DNA from: Allium sativum | Lineage: Eukaryota; Streptophyta; Magnoliopsida; Asparagales; Amaryllidaceae | Length of the DNA stretch: 64,000 bases | Reading direction: 5' to 3' | NCBI GenBank assembly: GCA_030737875.1 | Contig: CM060910.1 | Span: forward strand, 252,434,427 to 252,498,426 | Position numbers and translations under genes: made by a program | Shown here: in pieces, positions 12,601 through 24,093 of the stretch | Layout of the letters: each line of letters starts with the position of its first letter | Numbering within the stretch: position 1 is the first letter of the stretch | The notes under the pieces: model-generated | Databases searched by the model: none | Seen by the model: the letters and a program-made list of their open reading frames with translations, nothing else | Told to the model about the DNA's origin: nothing

Positions 12601-15443
12601 GTAGGATAATTATATCATAATAACTTATTTAAATGTCAAATATTCGTTTATATTTACTTTATAAAACAAACTCTAAAATACTAGTTTATAATAGAACTTC
12701 TACTATAAATTTAAATCTTCTCCTTAATTATAAAAATATAATTTTCATAATTAACTTCGTTGATTTTCCTGACGGCCAATCAACTCCTTAACAAAACGAT
12801 GGTTTTACAGTTGACTATTATCACTTTCTTAATCGATATCGTTTATTGATTTATCGAAACAAATGTTGAATTTTCGTTCAACATCAATATTCACACAGGG
12901 TTTTAAATAAAATTCGGGTTCAAACAGTGCATATAAAAACAAACAGTTCATATAAATATTGAGGAATCCGGTTGGATTCCTCCAACCGGTTTCCCGCATC
13001 CACAGATGTTAGTCAACACAATTAACACTAATTTCAAACTGGGAATATTATAATGGGGGAAATCAGTATCCAACCGGTGATGTGTACATCTGCAACAATA
13101 TATAATATCCAACCAATTTAATTGTAATCTACCTAATCGACTATCACACGACATTCAAACAACATTAAAATATAATTATAATATTTTAAAATAGATCAGA
13201 GTTAGTGATTTTACTCACATTTTGCGGGTTAACCATTAAATAACGATTTGCGTCAGTAGACTGGATCTGTCGTTTAATTCTGCCATCGCCGACTTCTTGT
13301 TGTGTTATCGGAACTGCACCTACCCATTCCTGCTGCCTTTTCCTTCTCGGTCCAACGTTACATAATTCCAGTATATTTATATTTCCATTTAAAAACTCTA
13401 GTCAGTCCTTTCCTCACTTTCTTTTGTCATGTTATACTTCCTGTAGCTTGCATGAGTCCTCCACCGTAATTACAATACGCCTGCCCCTTCACCACACATG
13501 AAACCCTCAGCAACATTAAACCTATATGAAGCTTTATTAGCACCTTACTTGCTCCGCCCCGATTCCACCTGACTTCCACAGATCTGCACCACGTTCAACC
13601 ATGTGCCAATGTCGACCTCCCATCATATTAGAGCTCGCCTGCTCTTCAACACCAAAAGAAAACTCATGTTTTAGCCTACAACGCTCATCCCCTTGCTTCT
13701 CTTTCTACCCAACGCCATGAAATTCCACACGTGCTTCACCACTTAATCATTACTCCCCCCTCAAAACGTTAATTTCCATCCTACTAGTCTTCTTACTACA
13801 CAACACGCGTGAAGGCCCCCATGCAACCCACCTGTTGTCCGCGCCAAACATGCATGCGCAGCACCCCAATTTCATGCAAAACCGCTTATGCCAAACCACA
13901 TCCGCAACTTCTGTTAGCCCACCCTCCAGCAAATGTTTTGAACCACCAACAATGAGCTGCTCATTCTAGTCTTGCTCTTTTTCCTACCATTTCACTACCT
14001 CACGCTTGTAATTACAACTCGATCACTGGGACGACTACACGGTTTCAGACTGACTTTTCTATTTTGGGTTTTCGTTTGGAGCTTTCCCCCATTAAAGTAC
14101 ACGGCGTGTGCTTTCACTCCTGAGACAAAGTTCGAAGCCTCATCATGTTTTTATACTCCCGGAAAGCTTAACGACGAAGTAAAGGAGGTCCTGGAATTCA
14201 GTTTCTTAGGTACTGTATTGTTTGTGTTTTCACTTCGTAAGTCACTGTTTTGAAAGTACAAAGTGGAGTGGTTCTTTGGCATTTGAAAGGTAGGTCAGCT
14301 AATGCATTAGGTATGGCAAATGTACGACATGCGTTTAGGATAGGTAACTATTCCTTTATGTATTTGCGTTTTTGTTTCCGGAAAGGGACAGAGTTTTGCA
14401 TCATATATATAAAAATGAAGTATGTCCAGTTAGCGTTGCACATGGTTGATTACTTCTGTGAAGATAAGATGAACAGGGAAGAGAACATGTCCTACGTTGC
14501 ATAGGTATACCACTTGAAAGGGACGTGCGTGTGCTATATTTCTTAAGGATTAAGTTTTAAGGGTAGGTTATGGGTTAGATTTAATTCTCATGTGTTGTCT
14601 GCGTCTTTTCATACATAAGGTATGGGTCTTTTATACATAGGGTATGGTTGCTTAAATTTGAAAGTATAGTCTGCATATCTACTATCTTCTTAGAGAATAG
14701 GTCAGGTCTGGGTTTTCTTCAATACGAAGGATTCTGGTAACTTTCGAATGAAGGTTTGTCCATTTCAAATACTTTATCTATTGTTGTTGTTTTATGGGGT
14801 GTCGACTTGTAAGTAATTCAGTATATTTTCCGATTGCTATGGACAAAAATAAAAATGCAGTCATGACCAGCGAGGTGCCATGATCCAAAAATATAATAAT
14901 ATCGGTAGGTTGACTCATATTTTGAAACCCGAAAATATCGATATAGGGTGCGAAATGCGCCAAATAAAAAGTTGCTTATTTAATTTATTAGAAATTTCAG
15001 TAAAATTCTAAAAATTAAATTATCACTATGTCTCAAAAGAACCTTGTCCAAATTTGAATCCGATATCTAGTTATTTCAACTAAACCGTTACGGTCGACAA
15101 ACGATTCTATAGCAACTTTCTGAATATTTGATTTGGACATATCTTGCAATATATAATCCGAAATCTCGATTTTTCACTCCTGTTAGAAAGATACTGTTCA
15201 ATAGATTCCAACGCTTCTTGTTTCGAAGAAATCTGACTAATAACGAGTCCTATACACTCAGTTGAATTTCAGAATGTTAAATTACGAACTACCGCGATAT
15301 TACGGGCTTGATTATATTTAATATATATTTTTATACGTTCAACTTCGTTTTAATTAATATATAAATCCACTTTTACTACGAATTCAATATTTAAACTGAT
15401 TTAAATATTCAAATACAAACTGATAAAAATGCGGGACGTTACA
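9655..15443 (-). repeat. 5' LTR of the 13.2-kb LARD element
   Basis: It starts TGTAAAGGCC and ends GGGACGTTACA on the plus strand. Near its 3' (left) end it carries minus-strand TTCCGCTGTGAG (about 9833-9844), a motif also present near the 3' ends of the plus-strand LTRs at 28461-33804 and, in variant form, 21227-24089. This groups them as related families. Confidence 0.93.
11883..12080 (-). repeat. Two-copy 99-bp tandem repeat, second LTR
   Basis: This is the counterpart of 4457-4654. Units begin TCACGCTTAAG at 11883 and 11982. Confidence 0.8.
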
Positions 15444-15448
15444 TTGTA
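15444..15448. repeat. Target-site duplication TTGTA, right copy
   Basis: Identical to 2233-2237. The Tat 3' UTR resumes at 15449. Confidence 0.93.
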
Positions 15449-15900
15449 CGTGCTTTATATGCTCACGTTGAGCTTTTGTTCCCTTCTATGGGATAATGTG
15501 TAAGCAGAAGCGAGTCCGTTCTTGGAGTGCTCCTCCAAAGCTTTGTTTCCTCTTGCGAGATATGATGTAAGCAGAGGATGCACATGCTTACAATGCTCCC
15601 TTTGAGTTTTCTTTCCCTTTGTCAGGACGAGACATAAGCAGGGATAAAGTGTGCTCGTTCTAGAGCAGAGGCATGGCGTGCTTAATCGAAGCAGAGTTAG
15701 GGCGTTCTTATTGTGCTCATCCAGAGCATTCGTTCCCTTCTATAGGACGAAGACATAAGCAGAGGTATGGCGTGCTCATCTTTAGAGAAGAGGCAGGACG
15801 TGCTTAGTCGAAGCAGAGGCTTGGCGTGCTCATTTCTAGAGTAGAGGCTGGGCATGCTTATTTAGAGGCATTGTCTCGACCATTTCTGACGTGGATCAGA
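15449..15900 (-). repeat. Second tandem-repeat array of the Tat 3' UTR (GCGTGCTCAT / AAGCAGAGG type)
   Basis: Repeated modules include GGCGTGCTCAT, TAGAGNAGAGGC, GTGCTTAGTCGAAGCAGAG and TTCCCTTCTATAGGACGA-AGACATAAGC in variable order, with units of roughly 35-75 bp. The sequence is unrelated to the 69-bp array at 1505-2195, so this one element carried two distinct minisatellites in its 3' UTR. The nested LARD element now separates them by 13 kb. Confidence 0.75.
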
Positions 15901-16049
15901 GGCTAATACGTTTGATGCTTTAACTTGTCCCTTTCTGATTTGGATGCAGCTAAAGGCTTACACACCACCTCCCTTTGGGAGGAGCTTTGCCCTGGCCATC
16001 TTGGCGGTGGCAAGTTTTTTTTTACCATTGTAGGTTGTTTCACCCATTT

Positions 16050-17341
16050 CGGGTAATTCTAGATTTTGAGGAGTTTCCATACTCCTAATCATATGGTATT
16101 CTTAAGTAGACATTCTTTCATCCATTCATTGTTGAAGAGTATGGTCTTAGATGTTCTGCGTTTCATGTTCTAGGTACTAGATCACCATTCGGTTTGCAGA
16201 GTCGATATGTCCTAGGTATGAGTTCTTGATGAATAACCAAGGGTCCTTCCTAGTTTGGACCAAGGATTCTGTCCTTTGGGTTCTTATTGTTTGTCGTTAC
16301 CCTTCGTAAGACCAAGTCTCCTTTTCGGAAAGTTCTCATTCTTATTCTTGAGTTGTAGTACTTAGTGATTCTTTTTTGATATTCAACTGTTTTAGTGGTT
16401 GCTTCATCCTTTAACTCTTGGATTAGGTTTAAGATTCCTTTTTCAATTCTTGATTTGGATCAAATACATAAGATATTGTTCTATGTGAAGGAATTTCAAC
16501 TTCAATTAGAAGCACAGCCTCACATCCGTATGTTAGAGAATACGGAGTGTGTTCTGTTGTTGTCTTAGCGGAGGTTCTATATTCCCAAAAGTAAATGACA
16601 AATCATCTGCCCAATTTCCCTTACATTGGTTTACCCGTTTCTTTTAGATTGTTTTATGGTTTTATTTGTAGCTTCGAGGACACCATTTACCTTTGAATGT
16701 GCTGCAGAAGATAAACTCTTTATGATTCCATTTTTATCGTAAAATCGTGTGAACTTCTCACTTTGAAACTGTGTTCCATTGTCTGATATGATTTTATAAG
16801 TGATTTCGAATCGAGTGATGATATTCTTTATTATAAATCTCAAACCTTTTTGGATGTAATGTTCGGAAGCAGTTCCGATTCTACCCATTTGGTAAAGTAG
16901 TCGATTGCTACTACCGCATACTTAGCTCCTCCCTTAGATATAGGTAAGGGTCCAATTAAATCTATTCCCCATACATCGAAAGGCCATGAGGTTAAGATGG
17001 TGGTTAAGTCATTTGGAGGTAATCGGGGTACCCTAGAATACTTTTTGCACTTCTCACATTTCTTGACATACTCTATTACTTAACTAATCATTTGTGGTCA
17101 ATAGAAGCCTTATCGCATAATTCTTTTTGCTCGCTTGATTCCGTTAGAATGATCTTCGCAGAAACCCTCTTGTTTTCTTTAACAGCTTGAGCCCATCTTC
17201 AAGACTTGCACATCTCAAGTAGGGGAGCGAATGTCCTTTCTTATAAAGTACCTTATTCGTGATAATGAAGGTAGGGTATTGATGCTTAATCCTCCTAGCA
17301 TCTTGCTTATTGGTAGAGTAATCTACCATGGAAGTCATCAA
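16050..17341 (-). pseudogene. Tat integrase, decayed (HHCC finger region, DDE core, C-terminal end)
   Basis: Reading right to left on the minus strand, a linker containing QYPTFIITNKVLYKKGHSLP (17.14-17.34 kb) leads into a finger remnant with YVKKCEKCKKYSRVPRLPP. The core follows: FDVWGIDLIGPLP (first Asp), AIDYFTKWVE, then KIISDNGTQF (second Asp) and NGVLEATNKTIK (Glu) at 16631-16888. The end keeps PNGDLVPRT followed by a stop where Trp is expected, then NAEHLRP, as at Tat pol ends. The three catalytic residues survive, but several frameshifts and stops break the frame, so it is not translatable. Integrase inserts cDNA into chromosomes; here it is a relic. Confidence 0.88.
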
Positions 17342-17439
17342 ATATTCTCATGATGATAGTACATTTCGATTAGTTTGGATTCCTCTCTTACAGCCATATT
17401 CGTGTCCTTTTCATTCTTAGCTTCATTTGCTAACGCTTG

Positions 17440-18239
17440 AGATTTGTTTAAAACTAACAATTCTTTTTCAAGCTCAAGCGTCTCTTGCTCGAATATTAGT
17501 GTTTCTTGATATCCTACAGGGATAATTCAAGTTTCGGGAGCTCCTCTAGATCTAGCCAACTTTGCCAACGAGTCAGCTTGGGAGTTTTCCCCCTTTGGGA
17601 ATTTGATGTATAGAAAAATCCTCAAACTCAGTAAGCATCTTTAATATCTTCTTCAAGTATAGTGCTAACCAGGCATGCTTGGTTTGATAAGTTTGTTTTA
17701 TCTAATTAACCACTAGTTGCGAATCACTAAAGATCTCGATTCAGAGTATCTTTAACTGTATGGCTAGGTTTAATCCTACTACCATTGATTCATACTCGGC
17801 CACATTGTTTGTTGCGACAAACCCAAGTTTCATTGCATAGTGTAGGCGACGGTGTCCCTTAGGGGTGATTATCACATATCCTGCCCCTGCTCCTTGCTCA
17901 TCCGATGCTCCGTTTACAACTAACTATCATTTGGAGTTAAGATCATTTTCCTTTGTTGATTGTTCCTTAACAAAACTTGTGCTTTCATTAACAAAGTCTG
18001 ATAGGGCTTGTCCTTTTATTACTGATCGTGCTTGGAACTCAATTTTATATTGGCTAAGCTCAATCTCTCACCTGGCTAACCTTCCTGATGTTTCCAGTTT
18101 ACTGAATTCCCATTTGAGTGGAAAAAACTGTTTAGAGCCTTAATGGGTTGTGCTTAAAAGTAACCTCTAAGCTTTCGAGCGGTAAGTATCAAACAGTAAG
18201 CCAACTTTTATATCACAGGATATCGGGTTTCTGTATCTT
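17440..18239 (-). pseudogene. Tat RNase H end, connection and second (archaeal-type) RNase H, decayed
   Basis: Minus-strand translation in changing frames shows FPLKWEFSKLETSGRLARWE, then IEFQARSVIKGQALSDFVNE, then NGASDEQGAGAGYVII, ATNNVAEYESMVVGL and FSDSQLVVN. The order, a first RNase H remnant, a connecting stretch and then a complete second RNase H fold with ATNNxAEYE, is typical of Tat elements, which acquired the extra archaeal-type RNase H. The expected catalytic Asp in the VDG motif appears as Asn (LVVNGAS), and a stop precedes it. The protein would degrade RNA in RNA-DNA hybrids during reverse transcription; this copy is inactive. Confidence 0.85.
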
Positions 18240-19436
18240 TTATTCTTCTGCTAACATAATAAATTGGGAATTGTTTTCGTTGCTTTCTCTAATGAGAATC
18301 AAGCTAATCGCATATTCAGAAACAACCTTGTGAAGATACAAGTCTTCCCCATTTTCGGGACTAGATAGAATTGGAGGTTTTCCCAAATATTCTTTCAATT
18401 CTTGGAAAGCCTTTCTGCATTCACTCCATTCAAAATTCTTCTTTTTCCCAATTACATCAAAGAAATGTACAAACTTATTAGTGGCTTTAGAAATGAATTG
18501 ATTCAAGGTTGCTAGTTTCCGGTTTAAACTCATAACCTTTTTACTCGCTTTGGGTTCATCCAGATCCTTTATGGCTTTAATTTGGTTGGGACTAGCTTCA
18601 ATCCCATATTCACTGACAACGTATCCTAGGAACTTTCCAGATTGAACCCCAAATGAACACCTTTGGGGATTTAACCTCATTTGATATTCCCTTAAGATAT
18701 TGAACATTTCCTCTAGATCCTCCAAATCCTCCAAATGAGTCTCTGGTTTGCTAGATTTTACTAGCATATCATCTACATATACTTCCATATCCCGCCCTAT
18801 TTGATCTTGAAACATTATGTAACCAATCTTTGATGGGTAGCACCGACATTCTTAAATCCATAAGGCATTACTTTATAGCAACATTTTCCCCAATCAGTAA
18901 TGACGCTTGTATGCTCTGCATCTGGTTTGAACATAGGGATTTGGTTATATCCTGGGTATACGTCCATGAGGGATAACAACTGACGTCCATTAGTTGCATC
19001 AACCAACCGATCTATTCGGGGAAGGGGATATCACTCCTTTGGACAAAGCCTTATTCAGGTCTGTGTAATCGACAAAAGTTCTCCATTTTCCATTAGATTT
19101 TTTCACTAACAATGGGTTGGCTAGCCATTTGGGATAAAAGACCTCTCGAATAAATCCATTCGCAAGTAATTTCTTTACTTCCTCTTTCAAGGCTTCTGAT
19201 CTGTCCCTGTTATACTGCCTTTTCTTTTGTCGGATAGGAGTTACGGATGGATTGATGTTCAGAGTGTGGCTCATGACAGATGGGTCGATTCCTACTATAT
19301 CCAAATGGGTCCAAGCGAATACATCTTTATTATGTTGCAAGAACTGAATCAAATCTGTTTTCAATGGTTCTTCCAACCTCTTCCCTATTTTGATGATCTT
19401 AGCTGTGTCGGTTGGATCCATGCTTACTTCCTCCAA
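18240..19436 (-). pseudogene. Tat reverse transcriptase and first RNase H, frameshifted
   Basis: Three overlapping minus-strand frames together give a typical gypsy RT. 19436-18999 holds the N-terminal part with VKKSNGKWRTFVDYTDLNKA. 19006-18815 holds SLMDVYPGYNQIPM and YKVMPYGFKNVGATHQRL. 18815-18240 holds the catalytic YVDDMLVKS followed by NPQRCSFGVQSGKFLGY and the start of RNase H. The active-site Asp pair in YVDD is intact. Frameshifts lie near 19030 and 18815, so the gene is broken. Identity as Ty3/gypsy RT of Tat type is secure from motif order and the neighbouring second RNase H. Confidence 0.93.
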
Positions 19437-19724
19437 ATCTTCTATGGGTTTGATTCTTTTTGTATCCCCTTAGGAATCTAATTTTGTTATGATCTCTTCT
19501 TCCTCGGATGATTTTATCTCTTCAGTACTCTTCCTTTTACTTCTCAGAGGAGTGTACCTATCATTCATACACTTATTAGTCTTATTGATTCTTATTTTAG
19601 CTTCGAATGTCGGATGTAGAAATCCATCATCCAAAGGCTGAAAAATTGCAGAAGAATCAAAGTAAGCAAGATACTCCATTATGTAGTGATCAAGAGTGGC
19701 AAAGTACAATTTGCGGGAGTTGAA

Positions 19725-20395
19725 TTATTCTCCCCTAATTGTGCCCCAACCCTCCTTAGTCAGGAACTTCATCATGAGATATTTTGATGAGACAAATACG
19801 TCCACTTTGTCCAGAGTTGGGCGGCCAAAAAAAGCATTATAGTAGGAAGGATGATCAATGATGACAAACAGAGTCTTGTAGGTTCTGCAAAGAGGGGGCA
19901 TTCTAACTTGGACCAACAACTTGATTTGCCCAACTTGAGTGGACCCTTTCTCATTGAAACCAAAGATGGATTCATTGCTAGGCTCTAGCCCTTGTTCAGA
20001 AAGTCTCATTAGGTCGAAAGCATTCTTAAAGATCACGTTAGCAGCACTCCTAGTATCAACAAGAATCTTAGAGATCATTGAAAGCCCAATCTGTGCTGTT
20101 ATCATGAGAGGGTCATTATGTGGATGATGGACACCCTTCTGCATTTCTTTTGGCGACACCACCAAGTTGTTCATTTTGATGTTGTAGCGGACATCCTATA
20201 GCGATGACTCTTCTTGAATAGAAAATATCCCCTTACGAGCCTCTCTCGGATATAGGTTCTGGGTAGCTTGGCCATTTCGGTAGGATGTGGCCCTCCATGG
20301 ATCACATTTATTCCATTTATCGTAGGGCCCAGATCTAGTTGTCCTTCTTCATCTGGGACCTCTACCGTGTTAGCCGAGATTTTTTTTATGTCCAT
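19725..20395 (-). pseudogene. Tat aspartic protease with altered active site
   Basis: The segment starts with a linker containing INGINVIHGGP (20395-20171), a conserved Tat gag-pol spacer. It continues at 20174-19725 with VHHPHNDPLMITAQIG, ILVDTRSAANVIF and YYNAFFGRPTLDK. The retroelement protease triad Asp-Thr/Ser-Gly appears here as Asp-Thr-Arg. The invariant Gly of the active-site loop is therefore lost, which should abolish cleavage of the gag-pol precursor. The residues around it match the Tat protease well, so this is decay rather than a different enzyme. The two pieces overlap by four bases in different frames. Confidence 0.87.
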
Positions 20396-20399
20396 TGGT

Positions 20400-21226
20400 A
20401 TGCTGGGTTATTTGTTATTTGTCTAGAATGAACTCTTTTAAGTGCCCTACATGAATAAGCTTCTGCGTTATGGTCTCTAGCGCTTTGTATTCACTAGTCT
20501 TATTCCCATTTGTCTTGTGATACTCTCAATACTTTCATCCACTGTACGATTCTGGGCAGTTTTTAGTTTTTAGCGTATATGAATGAGATTGGTTTACTCA
20601 AAGCCATAGAGTTAATGATGGAATCTTCCCATTTTGGCTTATTCTGACTCCCATCAAACCCAAACTTCCCACCTTGAGGTTTCCGGTTGAAGCTGGGCTT
20701 CCCTCCTTCCCCACGGAGGCCAAACTTCTTCGAGTAATATAGCTTATCCATGCGGATGAATTTGTCTTCCTGGAAATGGAAATATTTGCATCCATGAATG
20801 TAAAGTTCTTTTCAGAATGAAGTTTTCTCTGTTAATCCCGAATGAACGACAATGAGCTTGTCACGGTCGTTCATGTCTTTCGCCTTCAGAGCTTCAATGT
20901 TAAACCTTTTCAGATAATAACCTAAAGACTCCCCTTGCCTTTGCTTTATGTTGGTGATGACAGTGTAATCTATGGTTGGGTCCTTGTACATGCAGAACTG
21001 TGTAGAGGACTCGTAAACAGTTGCTTCCAAGAATAAATGATATTTTCCCGATATTGACGATACACTTAGCGGCTACTCCTTGAAGTGTCACTGGGAATAA
21101 TTGGCATCAAAAACGATTCCCAAAGCATTGTACAAATCCATTTGGCTGTCAAAAACCATAAGATGATCATCTGGGTCAGTGGTTCCAAGATACTTTATTG
21201 TTGGGATCTTCACGCGCGATGGGATT
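20400..21226 (-). pseudogene. Tat gag, C-terminal two thirds, decayed
   Basis: Minus-strand reading gives IPSRVKIPTIKYLGTTDPDD at the right end, directly next to the solo-LTR junction. Then come a stop near 21090, TVITNIKQRQGESLGYYLKR and FNIEALKAKDMNDRDK (21030-20812). The end near 20420-20540 reads EYHKTNGNKTSEYKALE and HVGHLKEF. This is the order of Tat gag: a TTDP-type start of the capsid, the IKQ..ESL..Y..RF capsid motif, and a C-terminal EYH..G..T..C-like knuckle. The last knuckle Cys is Tyr here. Several stops and frame changes break it. The N-terminal part continues at 24094-24684 beyond the inserted solo LTR. Confidence 0.85.
21222..21226. repeat. Target-site duplication of the solo LTR, left copy (GGATT)
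   Basis: GGATT precedes TGTAACAACTCGC. The right copy at 24090-24094 is GTATT, one mismatch. Gag reading frames on both sides join at this point, which supports the junction. Confidence 0.75.
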
Positions 21227-21608
21227 TGTAACAACTCGCATTTTACGTATCGAAAGATCGTAAAATACTTTTATTTAATTCCCTAAGGGTTGGATCATTC
21301 TCATATTTTAATATGTTGCTTATGGGGATGGGAGACATGTCCATAATTTTTACCAATTTTGTTTGTGACCATTTTTCCCCTGTCAATCTTGTACATGGTA
21401 TAACTTTTGACTTAGGTCGAATTAGGTGGTGAAACCTGTGCCATTGGAAAGGAAATGATGATTGTCTTTTCGTAGAGTGGTTACATTAAAGATTTGGCTC
21501 AGCAGTTTGGGAGGAACCGCTGTTTTAAGGTTTAACAGTTGGCTGTTCAGGTTTGTGAAGCCTTAATGGGCTGATTTGGAGAGGCCCATTAGTGGGCTAG
21601 TGGAATGG

Positions 21609-21620
21609 TATAAATAGGGG
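21609..21620 (+). promoter_or_regulatory. TATA box of the solo LTR
   Basis: TATAAATAGGGG is followed at about 40-60 bp by a pyrimidine-rich stretch (TTTCTCTATTCTCTC) that could hold the start site. It indicates plus-strand transcription of this LTR. Confidence 0.65.
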
Positions 21621-22257
21621 GTGGGAGGTATGAGAAATGGTTTAGTTTCTCTATTCTCTCATTTGGTAGCCTGTGTTCCTCCTTCCTCTAGCACCTTTCT
21701 ACCATTAAAATAAAAATCTAAAGGAAGGAAATCGAAGACCTACACCATTCGAGCCTAGATCTACATCATTCGAAGGGAGAGTTCATCGAATCAAGGAGTT
21801 TGGTTCGAAATGCTTGCTGTTCGGAATCTTAATGCATTGATTTTTGCTTGTTTTGAAGAACCGGTGAGTGATTTTCATCTCTCACATGGATTCAATGAAG
21901 TATATGAATGTTTAATCATGTTTTTCACCAAATTCAAGCATTTTTCCATAGATCTATACCTTAGTAAGTCCATTCATATGAATCACCATAGGATCTATGT
22001 AAGCATGTTTAAACCGGTAATTCTTATGCCATATTACATGTTTATGCAAGTTAGATCCGCAATTTAGATCATATGTTCATTTATTATGGTTTTTGGTGAA
22101 ATTATATAATTTTAGTGATAATTGTCATATGCATGTTGTTAGTGATTCCATAATGTGCTTATGATTGTGTCGAATGAATTAGTTGAGCATATTTTGTCGA
22201 TTTGATCGTTTGGAGGAGTTTTGGTCGAAATTGGAGTTACATTGGAGTGGTGTAGGA

Positions 22258-22680
22258 ATTGGGTCGGTCCTAATAGGGTCGGTCGGTCGAAACATGTCTT
22301 GGGGAACAAGTCAAGGGGTGGTCGGTCTCAACTGGGTCGGTCGTACTCAAGAGGGACGGGTCGGGTTAGCCTTGACTAGGTCGGGTCGGTCATGACTGAA
22401 GCGGGTCGGTCGGCCTAAAGATGATGGTCTGGAGTCTTGGTGTTGGGGAGCAATCAGATCAGTCGTGTAGAGCTGGATCGGGTCGGTCATGTTTGGAGCA
22501 ATCGGGTCGGTCTAATTCCAGAAGGGGTGATCGGTCGGTCTGATCCCAGAAGGAATGGTCGGTCGGTCCTGTTGTGACAGGGTCAGGTCGGTCAGGAAGC
22601 TAGTCCATCTGCCGGAACCTGGTGCGATGGGTCGGTCATGTCTTCAAATGATGGGTCGGTCGCATAGGGTTATTCCTGGA
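22258..22680 (+). repeat. GGGTCGGTC-type simple repeat cluster
   Basis: About twenty GGTCGGTC or GGGTCGGTC motifs occur at irregular 10-40-bp spacing within the solo LTR. It is GC-richer than its surroundings and looks like a degenerate minisatellite. Confidence 0.75.
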
Positions 22681-24093
22681 AAATTTATATTTTCGGATAC
22701 AACCCTGATTTGAACAAAAATGGCTTAACTTTTTTTTTGAGGGGCAACACCCTGAACCCTAGTTGCAACGCATTGATGTAATTTGGCTCAGTGATATTGT
22801 GACTTCGAAGTAAATTCAAGTGGGAATATTCGAAGTGTTGTATGTGTTCGTTGATCGGTGTAGAACAACGAATAAGGTGGCAACTCAAAGGTCGTGGGTT
22901 GGTGGATAATGGTTGCTTGAAAAGGTTGCTTAAGCTATGAAAAGTCGTCAGGTTGGATGATTAGAGATGCGAAGGCCGAGAGATTTTCGCTGTCGTAAGT
23001 TCTAGCAGGCTCAAAGCAGGGGTACAATAGGGGCATCTAAAAGACCGGTTGTACGTCGAGTACCCTGGGTGTCGTTGAAAGGTCTAGCTGTCAAGGTTGG
23101 ACATACATACGTATCGTCGAAAGGCGTATGGAGTTTATGCTAGAACTGGGGTTACCATTAGCCCTTGACATATAGCAAGGTCGGTCTCATATGATTAACG
23201 ATGGTTTCGAAGCAGGATTGGCGGTGATAGTCCGAGTCTGTCATGGATGATTGGTCGCTTTGTTTGAACCATCTCATGTAGATTGTCCAACGTCAAAGGA
23301 GATGTTCCCTGGGTGTTTATCTGATATTGGTTTAGGCCTCTGGGGCTTGTGCTTGAGGGATGTTGTGTTCAACTAGGATGGTTTACATAAGATATATAAT
23401 TTGGATGTCGTGAGTGCTTTTCCGTGATTGAATGGGTGTTCTGGTTTCCATGGATGTATGGTTGAAATGTTGTTGTAAAGGCTATCACTGTCTGATGTGG
23501 GAAAGATAGGGTTGAGTTCGTCTCTGGTGTTGTGGGTAGACTAGTATGTTTATCTATCCATTCTCATCTACTTTATTGTTGATGTTGTTAGTTGTTTTAT
23601 CGCTCAATAAGACTGTTGCCTGACTCAAGATTTTATGTTTCCCTCTTATTACCTTGGGATGTTCCTCCGGTTGTGGATGGGCAGACTAGGTGGCAGGTGA
23701 CAGGTTATAGCTTAGAGGGGACGACGTGGTAGTTCGGAGGCAAGCAGGAGGCTGGCGTACTATCTTTCTATTATATAGTATTTGGATTTTCACTGTTTGT
23801 TATTCTCTGAGTGTTGTAATGAGGCAATTTGTATAAACACTGTTTCCAATTGTATGAATATTACTTTCTAGTTGTTATGAAAGTCTAGTGTTTTCTGCTT
23901 CACTATTACTACCTATTGTATATGTTATATTATATTTTATCCTTGCGCTGTGAGTTACGACAGGTTCCGATGGTGTTATCATATCTTGATGATCGTCCAT
24001 AGCCGCCTGACACGCCGTTCAGCGCATTATTCCTTTGTTTAGTGCAAGGGTTATGGGCATGTGTTATGGGTGGTCGTCACCGTATTACAGTAT

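Larger units (their letters stand above)
2238..15443 (-). mobile_element. Non-coding LARD-type LTR retrotransposon, Tekay/Del-like termini, nested in the Tat 3' UTR
   Basis: Two direct repeats of 5783 bp (2238-8020) and 5789 bp (9655-15443) flank an internal region of only 1634 bp. Ends are TG...CA (minus strand TGTAACGTCCCGC...GGCCTTTACA) with a perfect 5-bp TSD, TTGTA. A primer-binding site for initiator tRNA-Met and a polypurine tract are present, but no gag or pol similarity. The sequence upstream of the polypurine tract (GGGGACGAAATTC, then TTTTAAGGGGGAAGG) resembles the 3' end of Tekay/Del chromoviruses, so an autonomous relative probably supplied proteins; this is inference. Twelve mismatches in 300 bp (2421-2720 against 9841-10140) suggest moderate age, younger than its Tat host. 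Confidence 0.92.
21227..24089 (+). mobile_element. Solo LTR (2.86 kb) inserted in Tat gag
   Basis: It begins TGTAACAACTCGCATTTTACG and ends CACCGTATTACA, so ends are TG...CA, with a near-perfect 5-bp TSD. On the plus strand a TATA box (TATAAATAGGGG) lies 382 bp from the start, as expected for an LTR promoter. Near the 3' end is TTGCGCTGTGAG, a variant of the motif shared with the other long LTRs here. No primer site, coding region or second LTR is present, so it is a solo LTR left by LTR-LTR recombination. Open frames inside (21810-22067, 22183-22395) have no recognisable product. Confidence 0.83.
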
